DNA of 64,000 nt, from contig NZ_VOHB01000004.1 in the NCBI RefSeq assembly GCF_007859295.1, positions 282,761 through 346,760 on the forward strand, read 5' to 3'. The notes below the pieces were generated by a model. That model did no database searches and had not been told where the DNA came from. It saw only the letters and a list, made by a program, of their open reading frames with translations. Shown piece after piece: positions 1 through 8,705 of this stretch. Each line of letters begins with the position of its first letter. Positions within the stretch are counted from its first letter, which is position 1. The translations under genes and the position numbers were made by a program. The stretch is from Planococcus sp. CPCC 101016. Lineage in GTDB: Bacteria; Bacillota; Bacilli; Bacillales_A; Planococcaceae.

Positions 1-325
1 TGAAGTTGTATCCTTCAACGACCATCACCAGACTTAACAGAATGATCGCCAAATAAATGATCACTTCATAATACCTTCGAAAATTATTGGACATTCGGTT
101 AAGAAGCATATCTACGTTGATAAATTCATTACGCATCAAGGCTAATGGGGCACCGAAAGCAATTCCGTATAAAAAAAGGTACCGCGTCAATTCTTCCGTC
201 CAAATAAAGGAAAACGGGGCAAAACGTGAAATTATCTGTATAGTGACGATAATGATTACACCAGCAAAGCTGAGGACGGTTAAAAAAGCAAGTGTACTGT
301 CAATCAATTTTCGGAACTTTGACAT
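1..325 (-). CDS. TRAP transporter small permease DctQ (partial, C-terminus off the window)
   Basis: Reverse-strand reading from an ATG behind a GAAAGGA site gives MSKFRKLIDSTLAFLTVLSF, then further hydrophobic segments and the motif FIWTEELTRYLFLY, typical of the DctQ/YiaM small membrane subunit of tripartite ATP-independent periplasmic transporters. DctQ sits in the membrane with the large channel DctM and uses a cation gradient. The reading frame is open to the left window edge at about 108 residues, so the end of the protein and dctM, expected next, lie outside. It follows dctP by about 70 bp in the same orientation. Confidence 0.88.
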   Translation of the reverse strand, partial: MSKFRKLIDSTLAFLTVLSFAGVIIIVTIQIISRFAPFSFIWTEELTRYLFLYGIAFGAPLALMRNEFINVDMLLNRMSNNFRRYYEVIIYLAIILLSLVMVVEGYNF

Positions 326-394
326 CCGAATTCATTCCTTTCTCAATGGAAAGGCACATTTGACCATGACAGCCAAACATGCCCTACTCACATA

Positions 395-1396
395 TTATTC
401 AACTGCAAGGATCTGTTCGTACAATTCCAATTGTTCCGGAGATAAAGAAGATTCTACAGCCGGTGTCATTGCTTCACGGAAAGCATCTTGGTCAACATCT
501 ACGAATTCCATTCCCGCATCCATCAATTCCTGCTCGACTTCAGCAATTTCAGCTTCGTATAATTCATCGCCGAAAGTTTGTGCTTCTGCGGCAGCATCTT
601 GTACGACTTGTTTCAAGTCATCAGAAAGTGCATTGTACTGCTCATTGCCAACTAGAATGTAAATCCATGAATAGACGTGTTCTGTGCGGTTCACATAATC
701 CTGAACTTCAGCCAATCCACCACTTTGGATTAAATCCACCGGGTTTTCCTGACCATCGATTACACCTTGCTGCAAGCCAGTGAAAACTTCATTGAAATCC
801 ATTACTTGCGGAGCAGCACCAGCAGCCTGCCACACATCCAAGAATAATGGAACGTTCGGTACGCGCATGCTGAATCCGCTCAAGTCGTCTGGAGAAGTAA
901 TCGGCTCATTAGATGTCAAGTTACGCGGAGCGCGTGTATGGTAGTAAAGAGCCGTCAAACCTGCCTCATCACTGATTTCCTGCTTGATCTGTTCACCAAT
1001 TTCTCCTTCAACCACTGACTTCACATGATCAATATCACGGAAGGCATAAGGAACTGCCATTAATGCGGCATTGGGAGCCCAGTTTTGCAAAGTTTCTCCT
1101 GAAATAACCATGTCAGCTGTTCCCGCTTGAATCGAATTGATCGTATCTGTTTCTCCTCCAAGAGAGTTATTCGGATAAATGGTAATCTCCATTTGGCCAT
1201 CTGAATTCGCTTCAACCAATTCTTCGAATTTCAAAGCCGTTTGGTGCCAGATATGATTTTCATCAGCTAAATGGCCGAATCGCCACTCAATTGTTTCTCC
1301 TGATCCTGAACCGCCTTCTTCTGAACCTTCATTTGAACCACATGCGCCTAATACCAATACCGATGCAAAAATACCTGTTAACAATTTCTTTTTCAT
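395..1396 (-). CDS. dctP: TRAP transporter solute-binding lipoprotein DctP
   Basis: A 333-residue DctP-family binding protein for an organic or sugar acid. The N-terminus is a lipoprotein signal peptide with lipobox VLGAC (Cys19), so the protein is anchored outside the cytoplasmic membrane. Family motifs include WRFGHLADENHIWHQTALKF at the start of the mature domain and the conserved QEISDEAGL..LYYHTRAPRNLTS central segment. It starts 2 bp after the dehydrogenase gene, whose last codons contain its ribosome-binding site (GGGGAG), which suggests translational coupling. The ligand cannot be read from sequence. The neighbouring kinase and dehydrogenase point to a sugar acid (inference). Confidence 0.93.
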   Translation of the reverse strand: MKKKLLTGIFASVLVLGACGSNEGSEEGGSGSGETIEWRFGHLADENHIWHQTALKFEELVEANSDGQMEITIYPNNSLGGETDTINSIQAGTADMVISGETLQNWAPNAALMAVPYAFRDIDHVKSVVEGEIGEQIKQEISDEAGLTALYYHTRAPRNLTSNEPITSPDDLSGFSMRVPNVPLFLDVWQAAGAAPQVMDFNEVFTGLQQGVIDGQENPVDLIQSGGLAEVQDYVNRTEHVYSWIYILVGNEQYNALSDDLKQVVQDAAAEAQTFGDELYEAEIAEVEQELMDAGMEFVDVDQDAFREAMTPAVESSLSPEQLELYEQILAVE

Positions 1397-1398
1397 CT

Positions 1399-2430
1399 TT
1401 AAATCTCCCCTTTGATTTTATTGTTTTTCAAATACTCATAAACAGTTACCGCAATCTGAACGCCTTCTTTTCGATTACGTGTTTCGTTTTCCTGTTCAAT
1501 TTCTCCTGGAACCAGCACTCGATTAAATCCTTCTGCTGCTGGAACTTCCCGGATTTCTTTGATCATTTTATCCATCTGTTCTAGAAAGCTTTCGGTATCG
1601 GTAAAAAAGGAAGGATTGATTGCACAGAAATAATGGCCAAGTTTCCGTTTTTTATCCAACTCCTCATACATTGAATTAATATGAGGACCGAACGCCATAC
1701 CAGCCAGCAGTCCTGAGAAAATATCAACAATCATCGATAAACCAGAACCTTTTGGACCACCAAATGGCGTTAAGGAAACTACTTTCGCAGGATCTGTTAC
1801 TGGTGAACCTGCTTCATCCACTCCCCATCCCTCTGGAATATCTTTGCCTTCTTCTTTATGCTGCAGAATTTTTCCTAATGCGACATTTGACGTAGCCATA
1901 TCTAAAATGAAAGGTTTTTCGGACTTCGCAGGAACTCCATAAGCAATTGGGTTCGTTCCAAGGAAAGATTCTTTTCCACCGAAAGGAACAACAATTTTAT
2001 CGGTATGAGTCATTGCGATACCAATCAATTTATGTTCTGTGGCTTCTTGAACAAAATAACTAAGCGCGCCGCAATGACTGCTGTTCATGGCTGTAACCAT
2101 GCCTACACCATTTTCTTTGGCCATCTCAATTGCGTGATTCATTGCAATATCCGCTATGACATGCCCAAAGCCATCATCTCCATCAACTACACCCGTCACC
2201 GGACCAGTTTGATTAAATGAAATCTCAGGCTTCGGATTAATGCCGCCTGCCTTTAACCTTTTCATATAATGTTCGGTGCGAAGCGCCCCATGTGAATTCA
2301 CTCCGCGCAAATCAGCGTGAATAAGAATTTCAGCGACTTTGGCAGCATGTTCCTGGCTTATATCAGCACTTGCCAACTTTTCTTCGATCAACTTTTGAAC
2401 TTCCTCAAAAGGTACCGTTGCTGTTGTCAT
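1399..2430 (-). CDS. Ldh2/AllD/YiaK-family NAD(P)-dependent oxidoreductase
   Basis: A 343-residue member of the malate/lactate dehydrogenase-2 family, which includes ureidoglycolate dehydrogenase AllD and 2,3-diketo-L-gulonate reductase YiaK. The family motif [11 protein letters not shown] (catalytic-region His47), the nucleotide-site segment [18 protein letters not shown] and the late motif [19 protein letters not shown] are visible. From memory it resembles E. coli AllD along most of its length. However, it sits between a KDG-type sugar kinase and a TRAP transporter, as YiaK sits beside YiaMNO in E. coli, and no purine-catabolism gene is near. A sugar-acid or keto-acid reductase is therefore more likely than ureidoglycolate dehydrogenase (inference). 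The ATG follows a strong AGGAGGAG site. Confidence 0.85.
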   Translation of the reverse strand: MTTATVPFEEVQKLIEEKLASADISQEHAAKVAEILIHADLRGVNSHGALRTEHYMKRLKAGGINPKPEISFNQTGPVTGVVDGDDGFGHVIADIAMNHAIEMAKENGVGMVTAMNSSHCGALSYFVQEATEHKLIGIAMTHTDKIVVPFGGKESFLGTNPIAYGVPAKSEKPFILDMATSNVALGKILQHKEEGKDIPEGWGVDEAGSPVTDPAKVVSLTPFGGPKGSGLSMIVDIFSGLLAGMAFGPHINSMYEELDKKRKLGHYFCAINPSFFTDTESFLEQMDKMIKEIREVPAAEGFNRVLVPGEIEQENETRNRKEGVQIAVTVYEYLKNNKIKGEI

Positions 2431-2488
2431 AACACTCCTCCTATTCCACGTTAATTTGCCGCTCTATAAGGCAGAGGTTCCATCAATG

Positions 2489-3445
2489 TTATCGTTCAAC
2501 TACTTTTTTATCTCCGAGAAAATTCTCTACTTCTTCTAGATATGGCAGCCCTTCATTGTCTCCCGTAACTGTTGTGACTAAAGCACCTACCCCATTCGCG
2601 AAGCGCAATAAAGACTCTTCATCAAATTGGTTTAAGATTCCATATATATATCCTGCATCAAAGCCATCTCCCGCACCAACTGTGTCGACAGGTGTTACTG
2701 AAAAACCAGGCGCTGAAATCCAGTGCCCATTTCTGTATAATCTGGATCCATTTTCTCCATCTTTAATGACCAAATCCTGCAAGGCAAACTTAGCTGTATA
2801 TGCCACCAATTCTTCCAGAGTTTTCTTTTCTGAAATCATTTGGATTTCATCCAATCCCGTCAACAGGATATCGACTTCCGGAAAAATGGCCTCGTAGGCT
2901 TCACGCGCTTCCTCGATGCTCCATAACTTTAATCGGATATTGGGATCGAACGAAACAATAATCCCTTTCTGTTTCGCTATTTTAAGAATTTTCTTGGCAA
3001 TCCTCATATTCTTCTTTCCAAGAGCCAAGTAAACACCCGTTAAATGGACTGCGTGGATGTCCTCAAACAAATCTTCCGTAATATCATCTTCTGTGAGAGT
3101 AGCGATTGGGGAAGGTTCTCGGTAATAAAACGTTTTTCCTGTTCCGTTTGCATGGATTTCTTTAAAATTTAATGAGGTTGGCACACCCTCGACGAAACTG
3201 ACGGATGATACATCGATCCCTTCACCTCGGGCGAAGTTATAGATTACCCGGCCGAAATCATCTTTCCCCAACCTGCTGATCCATTTGCTGTTAAGCCCCA
3301 AACGTGCACAGCCAATGGCAAAATTCATTTCAGCCCCACCGACTTTCCGCTCAAACTGGGTCACGTATTTCAGCGGCCCTGTCGTGGACGGATTCATAGT
3401 AATCATGGCATCTCCTATCGTTAATACACCAAATTCTTTAGACAA
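2489..3445 (-). CDS. PfkB-family sugar kinase, 2-keto-3-deoxygluconate kinase-like
   Basis: A 318-residue ribokinase/PfkB-fold kinase. The N-terminal GGAEMNFAIGCARLG motif binds the sugar. The C-terminal signature DTVGAGDGFDAGY (residues 254-266) carries the anion hole and the catalytic base Asp260. The overall pattern, including the GEGIDVSSV segment, is closest to 2-keto-3-deoxygluconate kinases, which make KDPG for the Entner-Doudoroff route. Translation starts at TTG behind AGGAGG with 7-bp spacing. It lies between the LacI gene and the dehydrogenase in one operon, consistent with hexuronate or aldonate use. The exact substrate is inferred. Confidence 0.85.
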   Translation of the reverse strand: MSKEFGVLTIGDAMITMNPSTTGPLKYVTQFERKVGGAEMNFAIGCARLGLNSKWISRLGKDDFGRVIYNFARGEGIDVSSVSFVEGVPTSLNFKEIHANGTGKTFYYREPSPIATLTEDDITEDLFEDIHAVHLTGVYLALGKKNMRIAKKILKIAKQKGIIVSFDPNIRLKLWSIEEAREAYEAIFPEVDILLTGLDEIQMISEKKTLEELVAYTAKFALQDLVIKDGENGSRLYRNGHWISAPGFSVTPVDTVGAGDGFDAGYIYGILNQFDEESLLRFANGVGALVTTVTGDNEGLPYLEEVENFLGDKKVVER

Positions 3446-3463
3446 ACTCTCACCTCCTTTACT

Positions 3464-4468
3464 TTATATGGATTCTCGTTCAACTAAAATCGGCCGGTAT
3501 CGCTGTTCTGCATATTCTTCCTTGAAATCTTTGCTGACTATCAATTTCAGTAATGTCTCTGCTGCATGATGCCCGATTTCAAAAGTGGGCTGCTTAATGA
3601 CTGAAATTGGTGTCGTAGCCATTTCAAGAAATGGAGAATCATCAATGGCAATTACGCCGATATCTTCTGGAATAGACAGCTTATTTTTTTTAATGAACTT
3701 CAGTAATTCAATTAAAGCTAAATCGTTCGTAGCAAAAAATGCTTCTGGACGATTGGTGGATTCCCATAAACCTTGAAGTCTATTGCTGATAAGTTGTCGT
3801 TCCGCTGCTACGATCCAATCTTCTTCTACGGCCAGTCCATGAGATGCTAACGCTCTCTTAAAACCTATGATGCGTTCGATACGCGGTGTCACATTTTGAG
3901 CAATAGAGGTGGAAACCAAACCGATTTTCTTTCGTCCTTTTTTCGCCAGTTGATCTACCGCTATCTGTGAAGCGCTTTCATTATCTAACAAAAGTGTCGG
4001 GAAAATCGGTTCATTGATTACTCGGTCAACAAAAACGATTGGGAATTCGGCATTCTTCAACTGTTTATAATAATCGTTATTGCCATTCGTAGGGAAGATG
4101 ATTAAACCATCAACTTGCTTTGCTACTAGCATGTCGATATAGGAACGCTCTTTATCCGGCTGATCATCTGCGTTGCATACAAACAAATGAAAACTATTTC
4201 TTTCACATTCATCTTCGATAGCGCGAATAATTTCAGTAGAAAATGTATGCAAGATATTTGCTACTATTACACCAATCGTTCCTGTTTTTTTCTGTTTCAG
4301 GCTTTTGGCTACCTGATTTGGAATATAGCCTAATTCCTTGATAGCTGCTTCTACTCTATGTTTTGTTGGTACAGCCATAAACTCAAAACGATTATTTATA
4401 TACTGGGAAACAGTGCTTTTTGAAACTCCCGCCTTTAACGCTACGTCTTGCATTGTTATTTTTTTCAT
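3464..4468 (-). CDS. LacI-family transcriptional regulator of the sugar-acid operon
   Basis: The N-terminal helix-turn-helix MQDVALKAGVSKSTVSQYIN is followed by a hinge (NQVAKSLKQKKTGTIGVIVAN) and a periplasmic-binding-protein-like ligand domain of about 270 residues. The upstream in-frame GTG lies within the Shine-Dalgarno region, so the ATG 7 bp after GAGGGG is taken as the start, giving 334 residues. It is the first gene of the operon, and its own promoter overlaps a 16-bp palindrome of the type bound by LacI proteins. It therefore probably represses itself and the downstream kinase, dehydrogenase and TRAP genes until a sugar-acid inducer binds. Confidence 0.9.
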   Translation of the reverse strand: MKKITMQDVALKAGVSKSTVSQYINNRFEFMAVPTKHRVEAAIKELGYIPNQVAKSLKQKKTGTIGVIVANILHTFSTEIIRAIEDECERNSFHLFVCNADDQPDKERSYIDMLVAKQVDGLIIFPTNGNNDYYKQLKNAEFPIVFVDRVINEPIFPTLLLDNESASQIAVDQLAKKGRKKIGLVSTSIAQNVTPRIERIIGFKRALASHGLAVEEDWIVAAERQLISNRLQGLWESTNRPEAFFATNDLALIELLKFIKKNKLSIPEDIGVIAIDDSPFLEMATTPISVIKQPTFEIGHHAAETLLKLIVSKDFKEEYAEQRYRPILVERESI

Positions 4469-4481
4469 TCTATCCCCTCGC

Positions 4482-4497
4482 ACTAAACCGGTTTAGT
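4482..4497. promoter_or_regulatory. LacI-type operator (perfect 16-bp palindrome)
   Basis: ACTAAACCGGTTTAGT is a perfect inverted repeat with the central CG typical of LacI-family operators. It lies between the predicted -10 element and the start codon of the LacI gene. A further half-site (CGTTTAG) follows at about 4502-4508. Confidence 0.8.
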
Positions 4498-4512
4498 AAC
4501 TCGTTTAGCCAA

Positions 4513-4541
4513 AGTATAAATGAAACCCCTTTCAAAATCAA
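4513..4541 (-). promoter_or_regulatory. Promoter of the LacI/kinase/TRAP operon
   Basis: On the reverse strand, TTGATT and TATACT are separated by 17 bp. This places the transcription start within a few bases of the palindromic operator, a typical repressor-blocked arrangement. Confidence 0.7.
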
Positions 4542-4634
4542 TACCTTTTTTTCAGAAAATTTGGTTTACCCACTACAACACTTCAAAAGTCATAGAAAGC
4601 TATCGTCATTGGATTGTAAGATAATTATTATTCT

Positions 4635-4668
4635 AAAAAAAGGATGGGGAAAATTTCCCATCCTTTTT
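4635..4668 (-). terminator. Rho-independent terminator of the NTF2-like gene
   Basis: The hairpin GGATGGG/CCCATCC is flanked by A and T runs directly downstream of the gene that ends at 4670. Confidence 0.8.
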
Positions 4669-4669
4669 G

Positions 4670-5038
4670 TTATTCAACTTTATTTTCTTCGCTCAAATGG
4701 CATTGACCAAAAGCATCGTCCAAGGTATCGTACCTTCCAATACGATGGACTTTTCCATGTTTGATCTCCATAAAAGTATAAATGGTAACGTGGCCATTCT
4801 GATCTTCCCATGTAGCTTCTTGAACGCAAATCACTTCGTCACCTTTAGCATAATAGCCTTGCGTTTCCATATGAATGCCTGACTCGCGAATCCATTGCTG
4901 AAGGATATCATGGCCTTCTGCTGCACCCCTTGGACCGATCAATTCAATATGTGGATCTGAGACTTCCAGCACACCTTTAATGTCTTTTTCGTTTACTTTT
5001 GTTGTCCATTGATCTGCAATTTTAATATTGTCCTCCAT
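4670..5038 (-). CDS. SnoaL/NTF2-like small protein
   Basis: About 122 residues with the NTF2-like pattern: an N-terminal helix (IKIADQWTTKVNEKDIKGVLEVSDPHIELIGPRG), a middle helix (HDILQQWIRES) and a C-terminal sheet with EATWEDQNG and YTFMEIKHGKVHRIGRYD. Such proteins form a cone-shaped pocket and may be enzymes or ligand binders; the function here is unknown. The start is the second in-frame ATG because GGGAGAA lies 7 bp before it and overlaps the first. It is monocistronic with its own terminator. Confidence 0.75.
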   Translation of the reverse strand: MEDNIKIADQWTTKVNEKDIKGVLEVSDPHIELIGPRGAAEGHDILQQWIRESGIHMETQGYYAKGDEVICVQEATWEDQNGHVTIYTFMEIKHGKVHRIGRYDTLDDAFGQCHLSEENKVE

Positions 5039-5097
5039 TTTATCTTCTCCCTTCATCCAGACATCGCCCTGCTTTTCCTGCGATTCTATGAGGTTGA

Positions 5098-5130
5098 AAA
5101 AGAAGATAGGAAAAAACCTATCTTCTTTAG
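5098..5130 (-). terminator. Terminator overlapping the stop of the 99-residue protein gene
   Basis: The stem AAGAAGATAGG/CCTATCTTCTT has an A6 loop. The stop codon of the reverse-strand gene sits at its edge. Confidence 0.7.
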
Positions 5131-5426
5131 TAATTCTCGTTTTTCAATTTTTTAAACGTCTCCACAAATTTATCTGGATCTGTATAAACTTTGTAGGTCA
5201 AGACACCTCGATGTGTGTGGAGATACAGTAAGTTGGCTTCAGAAGAAAAGGACTTATAAGAAATATCCCATACATTCGCTACATGGAACTTAGTTGCAGA
5301 AGTCACCAGCGTATCTTTGTACAATTGGATATTGCACTCAGTTTCGACGATTTTCATTTCGCCAGCTTCGATGGAACGCTCCGTGTCGATATAAGTGATG
5401 GACGACAATAAATTCAGTTGTTCCAA
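5127..5426 (-). CDS. Conserved hypothetical protein, 99 residues
   Basis: A soluble, mostly beta-rich small protein (MEQLNLLSSITYIDTERSIE..., ending TFKKLKNENY) that I do not recognise. No signal peptide or membrane helix is seen. Translation begins at TTG with a strong AGGAGG site 9 bp upstream; an ATG inside that site is out of frame. A terminator follows at once, so the gene is probably transcribed alone. The pattern of alternating hydrophobic residues would fit a PH-like or beta-barrel fold, but this is only a guess. Confidence 0.65.
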   Translation of the reverse strand: MEQLNLLSSITYIDTERSIEAGEMKIVETECNIQLYKDTLVTSATKFHVANVWDISYKSFSSEANLLYLHTHRGVLTYKVYTDPDKFVETFKKLKNENY

Positions 5427-5597
5427 GTCAGCATTCCTCCTACAGATTCTTTTCTAAAAGTTTACCGTATAGAGAGGGTTTTAAGCAAAACATACGTTTA
5501 TTTCATTATTAATAGGATGTTGCTAAGTAAATGGGCCAGCTTATCAAATAAATGATAAACTATTCTCACAACTACTTCATTATCCAGGAGGGCTGTT

Positions 5598-6317
5598 ATG
5601 GAAAACTGGTTTGCTGCTACATCCACCTATTCTTTCGATCCTTTTTCATTCAGCCACCTATTGGCATTGGCGATTGCTTTTACTGGACTGATCGTATTGA
5701 TTTCAGCTAAAAACCAGTTGAGGAAAAAAAAGAAGCTATTTCAGTTAATGCGCTGGACATTGTTTGCCTTTCTTTTCCTATCTGAAATTTCCTATCAGTA
5801 CTGGGCCATTACAAATAAGGTATGGAGTTTCAGCGAACAGATGCCTTTGCACCTATGCGGAATAGCCTCTCTTACTGCTATGATCGGTTTACTGACTATG
5901 CGCCCTCTTTGGATTCAAATCTCATTTTATATCGGCATCATTCCAGCTTTTTTGGCCTTGATCACCCCAGAACTTCCCTATGATTACCAGCATTTTCGCT
6001 TCTGGAAATTTTTTGTCCATCATACTTCGATTTCTTGGGCCTGCTTGTTTTTAGCGTTGTCCCGACCTAGCGCTATTACCATGCGTTCCGTCTTTTCCGT
6101 TTATGCTTTATTGCTTGCTTGCGCTGCCCTTATCGGTTTTTTAATCAATCCAATAACCGAATCCAACTATCTTTACTTGATGCAGCGCCCGACCACCACT
6201 TCTCCACTGGATTTTTTTGGTGATGGCCTTTGGTACTACATCAATCTTTGTCTAATCACCCTAATCCTTTTTTTCTGCCAATACTTGCTGTTCCGAAAAT
6301 TTATCAAAGCCTCTTAA
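5598..6317 (+). CDS. YwaF/TIGR02206-family integral membrane protein
   Basis: A 239-residue protein with about seven hydrophobic segments and the family landmarks SEISYQYWAI, the charged-aromatic MPLHLCGIASLTAMIGLL, and FRFWKFFVHHTSISWACLFL. YwaF proteins are conserved in Bacillales; their function is unknown. The ATG is preceded by CAGGAGGGC. It converges on the flavoprotein gene at 6323, only 5 bp away. Confidence 0.85.
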   Translation: MENWFAATSTYSFDPFSFSHLLALAIAFTGLIVLISAKNQLRKKKKLFQLMRWTLFAFLFLSEISYQYWAITNKVWSFSEQMPLHLCGIASLTAMIGLLTMRPLWIQISFYIGIIPAFLALITPELPYDYQHFRFWKFFVHHTSISWACLFLALSRPSAITMRSVFSVYALLLACAALIGFLINPITESNYLYLMQRPTTTSPLDFFGDGLWYYINLCLITLILFFCQYLLFRKFIKAS

Positions 6318-6322
6318 TCCTG

Positions 6323-7231
6323 CTATTCCGTCTCAAAGTATTCATTGATCAAATCTCCATTCACACCAATAGCCGCTGCACTTCCTTCGCCAGCTGCAAT
6401 GACCAGTTGGGAAGGGACAATCAACGAAGCATCACCTGCTGCGTAAACATTCCAGACATTTGTCCGTCCGTAATCATCCGTTAAGATTCCGCCATGTTCG
6501 TTTTGCTCGCAGCCAAGCTCTTTAGCAAATGGCGTGGCATGGCTCCACAGAGGTGTCACAAAGCCGCCTGCCCGGTCAATTAAAGTACCATCTTCAAGTC
6601 TGACGCTGCGTAATTGTCCATTTTCACCTTCCAAGCCGTCAACGATATCCTCTACCACTTTTATACCTTTTCGAAGCAGCTTCTGCTTATCCTCTTCTTC
6701 CAGCCGTCCCTCACCATTTGTAAAAACAATCAAGTCATGGCTCCAGGTATAAATTTTTTTCGCCATTTCAAATACCTGCTTGTCTGCAATAACGGCTAAT
6801 GGTTGATCGCGCAGTTCCCAACCGTCGCAGTATGGACAGCTGAATAAACTGGTGCCATAAAATTTTTCGATATCCGGAACATTCGGCTGTTCTTCTTTCA
6901 AGCCTGTTGCAATGATAATTTTAATACTGTGAAACACGTCACCACTTTCCGTTGCCAGTTCGTAATGTGTTTCAGAAATACGATTAATGCTGGTTATACG
7001 CTGTTTTTTTATTTCTACACAATCGTATTTTTCGATATCCTGACGTCCCAGACGTTTGAGTTCTTCCGGTTCAATGCCATCCCGAGTAATAAAACCGTGT
7101 GATTCCCTTGTCACTAGATTGCGTCCGTTATCATCATCAAACAACAATGTATTTCTTCTGGATCTACCCAGTACTAATGCAGCATTCAATCCCGCAGGTC
7201 CGCCTCCGATTATTGCGCAATCATATATCAT
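6323..7231 (-). CDS. Thioredoxin-reductase-like NAD(P)/FAD-dependent oxidoreductase
   Basis: About 302 residues. The N-terminal FAD-binding motif GGGPAGLNAALVLGRSRR, the redox-site motif SCPYCDGWE, an NAD(P)-binding stretch near the middle and the C-terminal VYAAGDASLIVPSQLVIAAGEG show the two-domain thioredoxin-reductase fold. CPYCDGWE is typical of a branch distinct from classical TrxB (CATCDG), often called low-molecular-weight thiol or uncharacterised disulfide reductases. The second ATG is preferred because AAAGGA is 8 bp upstream of it. The upstream region on this strand is the unexplained element described separately. Confidence 0.88.
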   Translation of the reverse strand: MIYDCAIIGGGPAGLNAALVLGRSRRNTLLFDDDNGRNLVTRESHGFITRDGIEPEELKRLGRQDIEKYDCVEIKKQRITSINRISETHYELATESGDVFHSIKIIIATGLKEEQPNVPDIEKFYGTSLFSCPYCDGWELRDQPLAVIADKQVFEMAKKIYTWSHDLIVFTNGEGRLEEEDKQKLLRKGIKVVEDIVDGLEGENGQLRSVRLEDGTLIDRAGGFVTPLWSHATPFAKELGCEQNEHGGILTDDYGRTNVWNVYAAGDASLIVPSQLVIAAGEGSAAAIGVNGDLINEYFETE

Positions 7232-7240
7232 AACATCCAT

Positions 7241-7595
7241 CCTTTATTATCGTTTCTCCCGAAAATTCCCCTTTCTTCTCTTTACTAAACAAATGTTTTA
7301 ACTATATTGTGGTTATGCAAATAAAAAACAAGGCTCCCGCTTTCAGAGGGGACTAAAAGATCGGCACGGATATCGGTTGACCTCCGGCGTCAGATTGAGC
7401 GGCATGGCCTTGCAAGGCGCCATGGCGATTTTCACAGTGAACCTAAACTGAATTCTTCGATTACTGGATGAGCGCAGGCAAGCTACGGAACAATAAAGGT
7501 GAAAAAAAAGAGTCAGACGGCAGTTAATCCTACCTTCTGACTCTTTTTTTAGTATCCCGCTGATTCCAAGGGAGGGTTTTTCAGTCCCCTTCTTT
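7241..7595. other. 355-bp intergenic region with a structured element (7344-7592)
   Basis: The region lies between the flavoprotein and hisC genes. It contains inverted flanks (GAGGGGACTAAAAG near 7346, TTTTTCAGTCCCCTTC near 7578), two adjacent 10-bp palindromes (CCTTGCAAGG and CGCCATGGCG around 7410-7435), and the hisC terminator. It is more GC-rich than nearby spacers. It could be a repeat, a small RNA or a leader of the flavoprotein gene. No known RNA family was recognised. Confidence 0.5.
7504..7550 (-). terminator. Terminator downstream of hisC
   Basis: The stem AAAAAAGAGTCAGA/TCTGACTCTTTTTT has an 18-base loop. It is symmetrical, so it could work on either strand; on the reverse strand it ends hisC transcription. 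Confidence 0.8.
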
Positions 7596-8705
7596 TTAGG
7601 CTTGTTTCACTAATAATCCCGTTAAGATATCGATAAAGAACTGGTTTTCTTCTGGCGTCCCAACAGAAACTCGTACGTAGTCAGGCAATCCCCATATTTT
7701 ACCGTGGCGAACAATGATCCCTTTCGCCATCAATTCCTTGTACAACTTCTCGCCATCTTCGCCTAATTGTACAAGCACGAAATTGGCCATGCTTTCTATA
7801 TAGGTTAAGCCCAGCTCGTCAAAAGCTTTGTAAAGCTGTTCACGTCCAGCTTTATTGGCTTCCTGTGAAGTTGTCACGTGTTCAATATCTTCGATAGCGG
7901 CAGTTGCTGCAATCTGCGCTAATGTATTGACGTTAAATGGCTCTTTCACTTTTAAAATCGACTGAATGATCGGTTCTGAAGCAATTCCAAAACCAACCCG
8001 CACTCCGGCAATGCCGTAGATTTTCGAGAAAGTCTGCAGGGTCAGTACCGGGTATCCGGCATTGATGTATTCGATGCCGTGTGTGTAATCTACAGCATCT
8101 GCAAAATGGCTGTAAGCAGCATCGATCACTACCAATACGCCATCAATCGCTTCAACTAATTTATCCAGATCCGCTTTAGCCATATACGTTCCTGTCGGAT
8201 TGTTTGGCGTACAAATGTAAATAATCTTAGTTTTGTCTGTAACAGCCGAAATCATTGCATCTACGTTGAATTCGAAGCCTTCTGAAAATTTGACCGGCAC
8301 CACTGTAGCGCCCATAATATGTGCTCCAAAATCGTACTCGCTGAATGATGGTGATGGGACAATCACTTCATCCCCTTCTTCCAGGAAAGCCTCCGAAATC
8401 AAGGTAATCAATTCGTCCGCACCATTTGTCGGAATGACTTGCTGCGGATTCACTTGAAATTCATTGGCAATGGCCTTTTTCAATGCGCTGGCATCTGCAT
8501 CAGGATAACGGTTCAATTCCGCCAAACCATTCTGGATGGCTTCTAAAGCTTTAGGGGATGGTCCCATTGGATTTTCATTGGAAGCCAATTTAATGACACG
8601 GTCCAAGCCCAATTCTTTCTGTACTTCCCAAATCGGCTTTCCAGGCGAGTAGGGTTGGATTTTCTCCAAAGTTTTGCGTGCTTTAATATTGTTTGAGCTT
8701 GTCAT
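7596..8705 (-). CDS. hisC: Histidinol-phosphate aminotransferase
   Basis: A 369-residue class-I/II PLP aminotransferase that converts imidazole-acetol phosphate and glutamate to histidinol phosphate. HisC landmarks are KLASNENPMGPSP near residue 40, NRYPDADASALKKAIA, CTPNNPTGTY, and TFSKIYGIAGVRVGFGIA, where the Lys binds PLP. Length matches the family. It stands alone with its own terminator, apart from any his operon. Such isolated HisC enzymes in Bacillales may also serve tyrosine and phenylalanine synthesis (known for the family). The ATG follows GGAGG. Confidence 0.93.
   Translation of the reverse strand: MTSSNNIKARKTLEKIQPYSPGKPIWEVQKELGLDRVIKLASNENPMGPSPKALEAIQNGLAELNRYPDADASALKKAIANEFQVNPQQVIPTNGADELITLISEAFLEEGDEVIVPSPSFSEYDFGAHIMGATVVPVKFSEGFEFNVDAMISAVTDKTKIIYICTPNNPTGTYMAKADLDKLVEAIDGVLVVIDAAYSHFADAVDYTHGIEYINAGYPVLTLQTFSKIYGIAGVRVGFGIASEPIIQSILKVKEPFNVNTLAQIAATAAIEDIEHVTTSQEANKAGREQLYKAFDELGLTYIESMANFVLVQLGEDGEKLYKELMAKGIIVRHGKIWGLPDYVRVSVGTPEENQFFIDILTGLLVKQA

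Noticed and set aside
7388-7450. A 26-codon reverse frame in the unassigned element (starting at the CGCCATGGCG palindrome)
   Set aside because: Too short, no ribosome-binding site, and the palindromes explain the sequence better than coding does.
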